Shown in pieces: positions 22,960 to 29,852 of a stretch of DNA of 30,630 bases; within the stretch, counting starts at the first letter, position 1; the number at the start of each line of letters is the position of its first letter. The notes under the pieces are model-generated. The model was given only the letters and a program-made list of their open reading frames with translations, searched no databases and was not told where the DNA came from. Both the position numbers and the translations under genes were made by a program. Source of the stretch: Nanobdellota archaeon (lineage in GTDB: Archaea > Aenigmatarchaeota > Aenigmatarchaeia > QMZP01); the NCBI GenBank assembly GCA_018818465.1, contig JAHIRU010000032.1, positions 1 through 30,630 of the forward strand, read 5' to 3'.

Positions 22960-23289
22960 TTACATCACTTTACTGCCTTCTCTTACTTCCTTCTCTGATT
23001 TTAAAAGAATTGCTTTTCCATCTTCTTCAACTGCAAGTATCATACCATGACTTGTGACTCCCTTAAACTGTTTTGGTTCAAGGTTTGCTAGAATAGGAAT
23101 CATTTTATCAACAAGTTCTTCTGGTGCATAAAATTCTGCTATGCCGGCTACTAGTTCCCTTTTTTCGTCACCAAGACTGACATTAAGTTTTAACAGTTTA
23201 TCCGCACCCTCAATCTTCTCTGCGGATTCTATTTTCGCTATCCTTATATCCATTTTCTGCCAGTCATCGAATGATATCATATCCACCAT
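22960..23289 (-). CDS. tRNA-binding OB-fold protein (MetRS C-terminal/Arc1p-like)
   Basis: 109 residues. It matches the tRNA-binding domain seen at the C-terminus of methionyl-tRNA synthetase, as a separate MetRS beta subunit, and in Arc1p/EMAP-II and CsaA. Blocks are FDDWQKMDIRIAKIESAEKIEGADKLLKLNVSLGDEKRELVAGIA, NLEPKQFKGVTSHGMILA and a short C-terminus. AGGAG lies just before several in-frame starts; I chose the ATG at 23289, six bases from it. A GTG at 23307 would add six residues. The gene is an insertion between L14 and L24, normally direct neighbours. It probably binds tRNA non-specifically and may act in trans with MetRS. Confidence 0.87.
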   Translation of the reverse strand: MVDMISFDDWQKMDIRIAKIESAEKIEGADKLLKLNVSLGDEKRELVAGIAEFYAPEELVDKMIPILANLEPKQFKGVTSHGMILAVEEDGKAILLKSEKEVREGSKVM

Positions 23290-23322
23290 CATCAACTCCT
23301 TAATCACATATATTCATCACAT

Positions 23323-23721
23323 TCAAACAACAGTGCTAGCTATTTTTCCTATAATAGGGAATCTTTGCACAACCTCTTTAGCAATTGGACCTTTTATCAA
23401 AGTTCCTCTCGATTCAAATTTATCATCAACTAAGACAGCTGCATTGTCTTCAAATTTTATGCGCATTCCGTTTGATCTTCTGTATTCTTTTTTCTGCCTA
23501 ACTATAACAGCTTTGAAGACCTGTTTTCTTACCTTTTCACTGCCTTTTATAACTTTACACATAACAAGAGTTGCAACACCAGCTCTTGGTTTAGCTCTCC
23601 TTTTGCCCTTATATCCACGAACAGCTATTATTTCTAAAACTTTTGCACCGCTATTATCTATGCAGTTTAACTGTGAACCGACAGATAATGCTTTTGTGGG
23701 ATTAGTTGGCAGAGCTTTCAT
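23323..23721 (-). CDS. rpl14: Ribosomal protein L14 (uL14)
   Basis: 132 residues, the standard archaeal length from this start. It lies at the subunit interface. Family blocks are LNCIDNSGAKVLEIIAVRGYKG, ATLVMCKVIKGSEKVRKQVFKAVIVRQKKEYRR, GMRIKFEDNAAVLV and GTLIKGPIAKEVVQRFP. A TTG start at 23739 would overlap S17 by 14 bases; the ATG at 23721 lies just past the S17 stop and gives the usual length. Confidence 0.97.
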   Translation of the reverse strand: MKALPTNPTKALSVGSQLNCIDNSGAKVLEIIAVRGYKGKRRAKPRAGVATLVMCKVIKGSEKVRKQVFKAVIVRQKKEYRRSNGMRIKFEDNAAVLVDDKFESRGTLIKGPIAKEVVQRFPIIGKIASTVV

Positions 23722-23725
23722 ATAA

Positions 23726-24052
23726 TCATGCCCTCTCAACAGAAACTACGACAAAATGTTTTGTCTTTGATAGAGGTCTGCATTCCGCTATAACAACTTT
23801 ATCGCCTTCTTTAGCTTTCATACAATTAGGATTGTGTGCTGTAACTCTGGATTTTCTTCTTTCATATCTGTCATACTTCTGCATTTTTTTATTGTAGTTC
23901 CATTCAACAATTGCTATGTTTTTGATTTTACTGGACTTAACAACGCCACTGAAGATTTTTCCTCGTACAGCTAATTTGCCGTGCCATGCACAGCGAACAT
24001 CCTCACACTCCTCTTTCGGAGCTTCCACGTTTATGCCAATTGATTTCTTCAT
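23726..24052 (-). CDS. rps17: Ribosomal protein S17 (uS17)
   Basis: 108 residues, typical for archaea. Blocks include CAWHGKLAVRGKIFSGVVKSSKIKNIAIVEWNY, KYDRYERRKSRVTAHNPNCMKAKEGDKVVIAECRPLSKTKHFVVV. It binds helix 11 and the central domain of 16S rRNA. Upstream is an 81-base gap with a TATA box and a hairpin that puts the ribosome binding site in its loop, so expression from here may be adjusted separately from the genes ahead of it. Confidence 0.97.
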   Translation of the reverse strand: MKKSIGINVEAPKEECEDVRCAWHGKLAVRGKIFSGVVKSSKIKNIAIVEWNYNKKMQKYDRYERRKSRVTAHNPNCMKAKEGDKVVIAECRPLSKTKHFVVVSVERA

Positions 24053-24053
24053 A

Positions 24054-24069
24054 CAAAATCTCCATTTTG
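24054..24069 (-). promoter_or_regulatory. Hairpin with ribosome binding site in its loop before S17
   Basis: On the minus strand CAAAAT-GGAG-ATTTTG forms a 6-bp stem whose 4-base loop is exactly the GGAG site for the S17 ATG at 24052. Accessibility could be modulated by protein binding or temperature. Confidence 0.45.
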
Positions 24070-24094
24070 ATAACTATAACTTGCTATATTAATT

Positions 24095-24108
24095 AATAAA
24101 TATATAAG
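24095..24108 (-). promoter_or_regulatory. Internal TATA box ahead of S17
   Basis: CTTATATATTTATT on the minus strand, about 45-55 bases before the S17 start. It is the longest AT-rich gap in this part of the operon and a likely internal promoter for S17 to S8. Confidence 0.4.
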
Positions 24109-24133
24109 TATTATTCCCAGAACTAGCTTCCTG

Positions 24134-24421
24134 CTACCATTTCTTCACTTTTTTCTTTAATCTGTCTTCGGATCGAGCAACTAAAATCTTACCATCAACT
24201 TTAACACATTTCCCTGTTTCGTATTCAAAACTGAACACACAATTCTCTTTCACAACTGTTTTCGTGTTGCCATCTTCCTTTTCTATAATAAATGTATTTC
24301 GTGTCTCATCTACAACACGGCCTTCCATTCCAATAACAGAGGGATCTGTAGAATCAATTATTTTGACATGTAAACCAATCAATTCATGTCTAACAAGTTC
24401 ATTTGGATCTATTCCAGTCAT
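24134..24421 (-). CDS. rnp1: RNase P protein subunit Rnp1 (Rpp29/Pop4)
   Basis: 95 residues. It is an archaeal RNase P protein that supports the catalytic RNA in tRNA 5' processing. The Sm-like barrel has the family pattern NELVRHELIGLHVKIIDSTDPSVIGMEGRVVDETRNTFIIEKEDG...VVKENCVFSFE and a final basic segment. It lies between aIF1 and S17, its standard place in archaeal ribosomal operons. Three bases separate it from aIF1. Confidence 0.95.
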   Translation of the reverse strand: MTGIDPNELVRHELIGLHVKIIDSTDPSVIGMEGRVVDETRNTFIIEKEDGNTKTVVKENCVFSFEYETGKCVKVDGKILVARSEDRLKKKVKKW

Positions 24422-24424
24422 GCT

Positions 24425-24730
24425 CTAACCCATCTCAATTTGATCTGCGGAAAAGCCCATTTTGATTAGCACGTCTTTAACCTTAGCCTTATGATCGCCC
24501 TGCAATTCTATTATGTTACCTTTCATCGTTCCACCACAAGCCAGTTTTGCCTTAAGGTCTTTCATTATTTTCTTACCATTAACATCCTTGCTTATACCTT
24601 CAACTAATGTGGTAATTTTTCCAAAACGTCGTCTAGTGGTAGAAATTTTTATTTTTTCCTTTTCTTTGGCTATAATTTCGCATACGCAGAGTTCTTTGGG
24701 CAGGCCGCATTTATCGCAAATTTTGCTCAT
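24425..24730 (-). CDS. Translation initiation factor aIF1 (SUI1 family)
   Basis: 101 residues. It monitors start-codon selection on the small subunit. A small N-terminal zinc-like knuckle is CDKCGLPKELCVC (two Cys pairs). The SUI1 fold follows, with RRRFGKITTLVEGI, LKAKLACGGTMKGNIIELQGDHKAKVKDVLIKMGF. The gene overlaps L29 by four bases (ATGA). This position, between L29 and Rnp1, is common in archaea. Confidence 0.96.
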   Translation of the reverse strand: MSKICDKCGLPKELCVCEIIAKEKEKIKISTTRRRFGKITTLVEGISKDVNGKKIMKDLKAKLACGGTMKGNIIELQGDHKAKVKDVLIKMGFSADQIEMG

Positions 24731-24951
24731 TTCTTTTTCTTAACCTCCGTTTCTCTTTTCAGTTCATTCTTTATGGTTTCTATCCGAGCAACGGTTTTTC
24801 TAATCTCCTTTATTTTTCCAGGAGAAGTAACAGAACCACCTATTTTTGTATTTGCTTTCTCTTTAGCTAGCTCTAGTTTTAATTCTTTAAGTTTTTTGTC
24901 TAGATCCTTTTCACTTGATTTCCTTAGATCTTTAGGTTTTGAAATAGCCAT
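24727..24951 (-). CDS. rpl29: Ribosomal protein L29 (uL29)
   Basis: 74 residues. Two antiparallel helices with the archaeal pattern KPKDLRKSSEKDLDKKLKELKLELAKEKANTKIGGSVTSPGKIKEIRKTVARIETIKNE. The GGAATTAG site precedes the ATG. The 75-base gap between S3 and this gene holds a leader hairpin (24990-25006) that is duplicated in front of S19. Confidence 0.95.
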   Translation of the reverse strand: MAISKPKDLRKSSEKDLDKKLKELKLELAKEKANTKIGGSVTSPGKIKEIRKTVARIETIKNELKRETEVKKKK

Positions 24952-25009
24952 ATACTAATTCCTTTATAATATTTGATTATTAAGTTGATGACGACTTTCA
25001 ATCGTCTGT
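24949..25009 (-). repeat. Duplicated leader element, copy 1 (before L29)
   Basis: About 60 bases ending in the L29 start codon. It matches 26539-26598 at roughly 85% of positions with one 1-base gap. It holds a hairpin GACGAT-TGAAA-GTCGTC (24990-25006), then an AT-rich stretch with AATATTAT, then GGAATTAG before the ATG. Relative to copy 2 the last stem pair is U-G instead of C-G, so pairing is kept. Confidence 0.75.
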
Positions 25010-25026
25010 TTGCTATTAATCCTTAC

Positions 25027-25767
25027 TTATTTTTTATCAGAAGGTTTTTTAACCTTTTTCCTTTTAGTTTTCGGTTTGGTTTTTTTTGTTTCCTTTTTAG
25101 CACTCTCTATTTTCTTAATTTCTTTTTCCTTTTCTTCTATTAATTCTGCTTCCACTTTAACAGCATCCTTAGGTTTTTCAAACGTTTTTCTCCGTTCACC
25201 AGTAATATCAATAAATTCCTTCATAATCCTTACTTTAATGCCTATCTTTCCAGGTTTTGTATTAGCTTCCTCTAAAGCATAGTCAACAAGTTTTTTAGCT
25301 GTGTCGCCAGAACGTTTTAGGTAGCCTTCAATAAACCTGCCTTTCATGCCCTTACCGCCACTTATTCTGCCAGAAATAATTATCTCAGCACCTATAGCAC
25401 CAGCACTCATAATTCTTTTGAGCGTCAGATTGCCAATTTTCTTGAAATTATAACCTTTTTCTAATGCAGATGAGATCTGTTTTGCAACTATGCTTGCATC
25501 GAGATTAGGGTTATCAACCATCTTAACATCTATCTGAGGATTTTCTAGATTGAAATTCTTTTTCACAGCTTCTGTAATATCATTAATGTTTTTACCTCCA
25601 CGTCCTATAATCTTTCCAGGCTTATTTGTATATATCACTATCTTTGTGCCCAAAGGAGTTCTTTGCAAATCTATTCTAGAATAATCACCTACAGGAAATT
25701 CTTTTCTTATAAAACTCTCTATTTCAGCTTCTTTTATACCCTGTTTTATGAAATAACTATTTAGCAT
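25027..25767 (-). CDS. rps3: Ribosomal protein S3 (uS3)
   Basis: 246 residues. An N-terminal KH domain contains KPGKIIGRGGKNINDITEAVKKNF with the GRGG loop (about residues 55-58). The C-terminal S3 domain has KRIMSAGAIGAEIIISGRISGGKGMKGRFIEGYLKRSGD and GKIGIKVRIMKEF. The last ~45 residues are Lys/Glu-rich. It is part of the mRNA entry site. The ATG overlaps the L22 stop by one base (TAATG). Confidence 0.97.
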   Translation of the reverse strand: MLNSYFIKQGIKEAEIESFIRKEFPVGDYSRIDLQRTPLGTKIVIYTNKPGKIIGRGGKNINDITEAVKKNFNLENPQIDVKMVDNPNLDASIVAKQISSALEKGYNFKKIGNLTLKRIMSAGAIGAEIIISGRISGGKGMKGRFIEGYLKRSGDTAKKLVDYALEEANTKPGKIGIKVRIMKEFIDITGERRKTFEKPKDAVKVEAELIEEKEKEIKKIESAKKETKKTKPKTKRKKVKKPSDKK

Positions 25768-26150
25768 TATCTTTCCTCCAATACTACCTGTATGTTAGTC
25801 ATTTTCCTTTTAGTTCTTCTCTGCTTCCAGTTTCTTGGCCTCCAGAACGTGAAACCCTTATCAGCAGAAGCGAATATCTGAAGCTTGTTCAGATCTAATC
25901 CTTTAGCTTCAGCATTTGTTTCAGCAGAAGCCAGTAATCTTGACAGTTCTTTTGCAACATTCGTGTAATGCTTTCCATTAAGGTTTTCCCTTTCTTCTAT
26001 AAGATTTTGAAGGAATTTTTTACCTCTCTCCAATTTCATCTTACTTAGATTTTTACAAACTATTATAGAGCTTTTTCTGGATATCCTAAGAGCTCTAGCA
26101 TAAACTTTTGCTGACTTCGAAGCTTTCGGGCTTAGTTTGTATTTTATCAT
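25767..26150 (-). CDS. rpl22: Ribosomal protein L22 (uL22)
   Basis: 127 residues, slightly short for an archaeal L22 (about 150). It lines the peptide exit tunnel. Diagnostic blocks are ARALRISRKSSIIVCKNLSKMKLERGKKFLQNLIEE, YTNVAKELSRLLASAETNAEAKGLD, and the tunnel loop with RPRNWKQRRTKRKMTNIQVVLEE. GAGGAAATT precedes the ATG. Confidence 0.95.
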   Translation of the reverse strand: MIKYKLSPKASKSAKVYARALRISRKSSIIVCKNLSKMKLERGKKFLQNLIEERENLNGKHYTNVAKELSRLLASAETNAEAKGLDLNKLQIFASADKGFTFWRPRNWKQRRTKRKMTNIQVVLEER

Positions 26151-26160
26151 AATTTCCTCA

Positions 26161-26541
26161 CTACTTCAATGGCACGAACTTGGATGATTTTGTGGCACCG
26201 AAACCAGGTGCGGAGTGCTTAACTATCTTTCTTGTTGGCACGAATTCACCAAGTTTATATCCAAGCATTTCTGGTTTTATGTCAATAGAAACATATTCTT
26301 TACCGCTGTGTATGCCTATTCTTACACCAACCATTTCAGGAATTACCAAAAGATCCCTGCAATGTGTTTTATGGAACTTTTTTGGATTAGCTCTTATATT
26401 TTCTAAGAGCTTTTTTTGGCTTGGTGTAAATCCACGTTTAAGTGTTCTGCTACGTCTGGCTGGTAAAAGCTTTCTAAATTCTTCTAAGCTCATCTTTTCT
26501 ATCTCTTCAAGTTCCTTTCCTTTCATAGTGAATTTAGCCAT
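26161..26541 (-). CDS. rps19: Ribosomal protein S19 (uS19)
   Basis: 126 residues. Blocks are MSLEEFRKLLPARRSRTLKRGFTPSQKKLLENI, KTHCRDLLVIPEMVGVRIGIHSGKEYVSIDIKPEMLGYKLGEFVPTRKIVKHSAPGFGATKSSKFVPLK, the last being the family signature. It sits in the head of the small subunit with S13. The 62-base gap between L2 and this gene holds the second copy of the duplicated leader. Confidence 0.97.
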   Translation of the reverse strand: MAKFTMKGKELEEIEKMSLEEFRKLLPARRSRTLKRGFTPSQKKLLENIRANPKKFHKTHCRDLLVIPEMVGVRIGIHSGKEYVSIDIKPEMLGYKLGEFVPTRKIVKHSAPGFGATKSSKFVPLK

Positions 26542-26598
26542 ATCTAATTCCTCAATAATATTTGATCATTGTGTCGATGACGACTTTCAGTCGTCTAT
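26539..26598 (-). repeat. Duplicated leader element, copy 2 (before S19)
   Basis: Partner of 24949-25009, likewise running from a TCGTC/GACGAC hairpin (26579-26595; loop TGAAA) through an AT-rich stretch to GGAATTAG and the ATG of S19. Both copies sit in the only sizeable gaps of the L2-L29 segment. Confidence 0.75.
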
Positions 26599-26603
26599 TT
26601 TTA

Positions 26604-27275
26604 TCATTTCCTCTTTCTCCTACCAGTTCTCTTTGGTGCTATTGTTCCAACCTTTCTTCCAGGCGGAGCATTTCTTGATGCAGGCGGTCTGGCCTTGCCT
26701 ATTCCGCCACCACCGAAAGGATGATCAACAGCATTCATTGCTGTTGCAGATGTTATTGGATAAAGTTTTCCGCGTCTGTGCATAGCAATCCATTTCTTAC
26801 CTGCTTTCACCCAGGGTTTCTCTTTTCTGCCTTCACCTGCTGGCAGACCAATAGTTGCTCTGCACTTTAAATTTATTTTTTTGATTTTTTTCGATGGGAA
26901 TTGTATAGTGCACTCTTTTTTATCCTTTGACATGACAATTGCTGTAGAACCGCTAGTTCTACAGAACTTTGGTCCTGAGTTAGGATAGCTCTCTATTGCA
27001 AATACACGCGTACCTTCAGTTATATTTGATAATGTTTTTACAACATCTTTTGTATTATCTCCAACTTTTATGCCTTCTGGAGCAACGATGTAACCTTTTG
27101 TGTTATCATCATATCTTATCTGAGCTAACGGTGCGTTTCGGATTCTATCTGTAACAATATCAATTACCTTACCATTTTGATTATTATAGATAATTTTAGG
27201 CTTAAAGGAATACTCTGGTACTCTGTATGTTGATGAACCTTTCCCACGTCTCTGAGCAATTATCCTTTTTCCCAT
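26604..27275 (-). CDS. rpl2: Ribosomal protein L2 (uL2)
   Basis: 223 residues, slightly short of the usual archaeal ~235. It is needed for subunit joining and peptidyl transfer. The archaeal start GKRIIAQRRGKGSSTYR, the QIRYDDNTKGYIVAPEGIKVGD block and the catalytic-site stretch MNAVDHPFGGGGIGKARPPASRNAPPGRKVGTIAPKRTGRRK are present, with the conserved His in VDHPFGGG (about residue 186). It follows S11 by eight bases, an unusual junction since L2 normally follows L23. Confidence 0.97.
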   Translation of the reverse strand: MGKRIIAQRRGKGSSTYRVPEYSFKPKIIYNNQNGKVIDIVTDRIRNAPLAQIRYDDNTKGYIVAPEGIKVGDNTKDVVKTLSNITEGTRVFAIESYPNSGPKFCRTSGSTAIVMSKDKKECTIQFPSKKIKKINLKCRATIGLPAGEGRKEKPWVKAGKKWIAMHRRGKLYPITSATAMNAVDHPFGGGGIGKARPPASRNAPPGRKVGTIAPKRTGRRKRK

Positions 27276-27283
27276 ATTATCAC

Positions 27284-27934
27284 CTAGATTCTCCTGCCAC
27301 GTCTTCCACCAGGTTTTCTAGTATTATCATGGGGTATTGGCGTAACATCTTCTATATTGCCAATACGAAGACCTGTTCTAACAAGAGCTCTTATAGCTGG
27401 CTGAGCACCCTGTCCAGGAATTCTTTTTTTGTGACCACCCGGTGCTCTTATTTTCAGATGCACACCTATGATACCTTTACTAATTGCTTCATTTGCGACT
27501 TTTTTCGCAGCAATCATTGAAGGGAATGCAGCACCTTTGTCTTTATCTTTATCAGTAATCATGCCGCCAGAGCAGAGTGATATTGTCTCTGCGCCTGTAA
27601 TATCTGTTATGTGGATTATTGTGTTGTTAGTAGAAGAATAAACATGAGCAATACCCCATTTGCCTTCTCTTAGAAATGATCTCGAGTCTCTCATATCGTT
27701 TCTTGGTCTTCCGAAACCTTCTCTTGATTTCCTATCATCTCTGTCATTTTCCATATGCTTCCTTTCTAGAGGTTTATCCTCTGTTTTAGGAACTTCTATC
27801 TTAGGTTCCTTTTCTGGATTTTCTATTACCTTTTTTGATTCTTCCTTTTCAATTTTTTTGGCTGGTTTTTCCTCTGCCTTTTTGGATTCCTTTTCTTCCT
27901 TTCCGGTTGGTTTCGTTTCTGCCATAATCATCAT
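27284..27934 (-). CDS. rps11: Ribosomal protein S11 (uS11) with ~90-residue charged N-terminal extension
   Basis: 216 residues, while archaeal S11 is normally about 130. The core begins near residue 91 (KWGIAHVYSSTNNTIIHITDITGAET) and ends with the signature HGCRPPKRRRV-equivalent DVTPIPHDNTRKPGGRRGRR. The first ~85 residues are a Lys/Glu/Pro-rich low-complexity stretch with no fold, then an Arg/Asp-rich linker. The ATG at 27934 overlaps the S4 stop; ATGs at 27931 and 27925 are alternatives. S11 lies on the platform of the small subunit. Confidence 0.95.
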   Translation of the reverse strand: MMIMAETKPTGKEEKESKKAEEKPAKKIEKEESKKVIENPEKEPKIEVPKTEDKPLERKHMENDRDDRKSREGFGRPRNDMRDSRSFLREGKWGIAHVYSSTNNTIIHITDITGAETISLCSGGMITDKDKDKGAAFPSMIAAKKVANEAISKGIIGVHLKIRAPGGHKKRIPGQGAQPAIRALVRTGLRIGNIEDVTPIPHDNTRKPGGRRGRRI

Positions 27935-28386
27935 TTTCCATGCAAGGATATCTTGCCTTCCTCTTCAAGAAGTACTATGTATGAAGGGAAAATTATTTTC
28001 CTGTTGTCTATAAGAACTTTACCATGTATTATCAGCTGTCTTGCCTGTTTTGGTGTATGAGCAATTCCTTTCTTGAAGATTATCGTCTGCAATCTTCTGT
28101 CCAAGATGTCTTTAACATCCAATGCCAGAACATTATCAAGATCCTTTGTTCCTTTCACAAAACCTAATTTGCTTAGTTTGTTTAGAAGTGTTTTTTCTTT
28201 CTCTTCGTTTTGATTTGCAATCAATACACGAGCTCTCTGGCGGAGATTACGTAGAATCGCCTGAGCTGATCGTATCTCTTTTTTTCTTCGCAGACCGTAT
28301 TCGTTTAGGAGTTTTCTCTCTTCTTTTATCAAAGTTTTGTTCCAAGGAACTCTTGGTTTTTTGGTTTTTTTTCTTATGTTTCTCAT
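27931..28386 (-). CDS. rps4: Ribosomal protein S4 (uS4)
   Basis: 151 residues, shorter than most archaeal S4 (about 170-180). It is a primary 16S rRNA binder. The N-terminal region is basic (RKKTKKPRVPWNKTLIKEERKLLNEYGLRRKKEIRSAQAILRNLRQRAR). The S4 domain has DILDRRLQTIIFKKGIAHTPKQARQLIIHGKVLIDNRKI. The zinc-like cysteines of bacterial S4 are absent, as is normal in archaea. It starts one base after the S13 stop. Confidence 0.96.
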   Translation of the reverse strand: MRNIRKKTKKPRVPWNKTLIKEERKLLNEYGLRRKKEIRSAQAILRNLRQRARVLIANQNEEKEKTLLNKLSKLGFVKGTKDLDNVLALDVKDILDRRLQTIIFKKGIAHTPKQARQLIIHGKVLIDNRKIIFPSYIVLLEEEGKISLHGK

Positions 28387-28387
28387 T

Positions 28388-28921
28388 TTAACCTCTCTTC
28401 TTTCTCTTTACACCGACTGTTTTACCTTTTCTGAATGAACTTCTGGTTCTTTGACCACGAACAGGAAGACCAAGACCGTGTCTTATACCTCTGTAAGTTC
28501 TTATCTTCTTCAAATCATCAACATCAAGTTTGTTTCTTATTGTAAGTTTTGATACAGCCAGGTGTCCTGATTGACCTGTAGCTGGATCGCTTCTTCTATT
28601 GTATAGCCATTCAGGTATCCCATATTTTTGTGGATTAATAATAATATCTTCCAGTTCCTTTAATTCAGTTTCAGTTAATGCGCCAAGCTTCTTATCAGGA
28701 TGCTTATAAACAACAGAAATTGCGTTGCTAAACATGAAAGAGACGCCCTTTATATTTCTTATAGCCTGTCTAACAGGCTTTTTTCCATTTAGATTCGTTT
28801 CAGTTAATCTAACTATTTGTCTTAGATCTTCCCTTTTTTCTGCAGGCTTCTCCTCTTTTTGAGGGTGAGCCTTTTCCAGAGGCTTTTCGCCCCCAGCTTC
28901 AATGGCTTTATCCTCTTTCAT
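28388..28921 (-). CDS. rps13: Ribosomal protein S13 (uS13)
   Basis: 177 residues, first gene of the operon. It contacts the P-site tRNA and the large subunit. The core starts near residue 33 (LRQIVRLTETNLNGKKPVRQAIRNIKGV) and ends with the signature KIRTYRGIRHGLGLPVRGQRTRSSFRKGKTVGVKRKK. The first ~30 residues form a Lys/Glu/Pro-rich extension like that on S11. AAGGAATT before the ATG and TATA-like TTTATAAC near 28970 (minus strand) mark the operon start. Confidence 0.97.
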   Translation of the reverse strand: MKEDKAIEAGGEKPLEKAHPQKEEKPAEKREDLRQIVRLTETNLNGKKPVRQAIRNIKGVSFMFSNAISVVYKHPDKKLGALTETELKELEDIIINPQKYGIPEWLYNRRSDPATGQSGHLAVSKLTIRNKLDVDDLKKIRTYRGIRHGLGLPVRGQRTRSSFRKGKTVGVKRKKRG

Positions 28922-29038
28922 AATTCCTTATCAAGTTCGATAATTATTCATAATTCTATAACTTTAACAGTTATAAACTACAATAACATTTAAATTTACT
29001 TATATATATAAAAAGTTATTGACGATATAAGTGGTTTT
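28922..29038. promoter_or_regulatory. Divergent promoter region between S13 and L4
   Basis: 117 bases, very AT-rich. For L4, TTATATATATAA (29000-29011) is centred about 33 bases before the ATG, giving a leader of only a few bases. For S13, GTTTATAAC near 28970-28978 (minus strand) gives a leader of about 25 bases. The two transcripts probably share control. Confidence 0.55.
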
Positions 29039-29836
29039 ATGAAGGTACCAGTATATGACCTTACAGGGAAAGTTAATTCATATGTAGATGTTAATAGATT
29101 ATTTTCTGAACCTGTTAGAAAAGATCTAATCAAAAAGGCTGTTTTAGCTGAACAGTCTGCTGAAAGACAGAGATACGGTGCTGATCCTGAAGCAGGAAAG
29201 AAGACATCAGCTCATTATCATGGTAGAAGAGGCATTAAAAACAGCATGATGAATCGTGAAATGGCAAGAATGAAAAGGATTCATGGTTCTGGTCATTTAA
29301 GTTTTAGGGCTCGTTTTGTGCCTCAAGCAGTAAAGGGCAGGAAAGCGCATCCACCTAAAGCTGAAAAAAACTGGGTGCATAAGATAAACAAAAAAGAGCA
29401 TATGAAAGCTCTTTTATCTGCGTTAAGAGCTGGAACAGAAAGGGATATTGTTGCAGAACGCGGACACAAAATCGAGGAAGTAAAGCATTTTCCTCTAGTT
29501 TTTGATGATTCTTTTGAAAAACTAAAGAAAATTAAGGAAGTTAGAGATGCTTTAAACCATGTTGGTTTAAAAGAAGAGATGGAACGCGTAAAAGAAAAGA
29601 AAATCCGTTCTGGTCGCGGTAAAACACGTGGACGTAAATACAAGAGAAAGAAAGGTCCTATTGTTATCGTAAAAAACGATGAAACAATAAAAAAAGCTGG
29701 AAGAAACCTGTCTGGTTTTGATATTCTAACAACAAAAGAATTGAGTGTTCAAGCATTAGCGCCTGGAACACAGCCTGGACGCCTATGCATCTGGACAAAA
29801 AGCGCTCTTAGCGATATGGATAGCTTAAAAAGTTAA
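29039..29836 (+). CDS. rpl4: Ribosomal protein L4 (uL4)
   Basis: 265 residues, typical archaeal length. It reaches into the exit tunnel. Blocks are VPVYDLTGKVNSYVDVNRLFSEPVRKDLIKKAVLAEQSAERQRYGADPEAGKKTSAHYHGRR, the basic loop HGSGHLSFRARFVPQAVKGRKAHPP, and SGRGKTRGRKYKRKKGPIVIV with SVQALAPGTQPGRLCIWTKSAL at the end. In most archaea it lies between L3 and L23 at the head of the operon; here it stands alone, divergent from S13, with neither neighbour present. Confidence 0.97.
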   Translation: MKVPVYDLTGKVNSYVDVNRLFSEPVRKDLIKKAVLAEQSAERQRYGADPEAGKKTSAHYHGRRGIKNSMMNREMARMKRIHGSGHLSFRARFVPQAVKGRKAHPPKAEKNWVHKINKKEHMKALLSALRAGTERDIVAERGHKIEEVKHFPLVFDDSFEKLKKIKEVRDALNHVGLKEEMERVKEKKIRSGRGKTRGRKYKRKKGPIVIVKNDETIKKAGRNLSGFDILTTKELSVQALAPGTQPGRLCIWTKSALSDMDSLKS

Positions 29837-29852
29837 TTTCTAATTTCAATAC

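Noticed and set aside
24985..25010. Possible C/D-box guide RNA (GATGA next to a stem)
   Set aside because: The GATGA is not in a full RUGAUGA context and no CUGA box sits at the right place; the same words are explained by the duplicated leader hairpin.
26180..26785. 201-residue plus-strand open frame across S19 and L2
   Set aside because: It lies antisense to two certain ribosomal genes and has no recognisable domain; it is a by-product of low stop-codon density.
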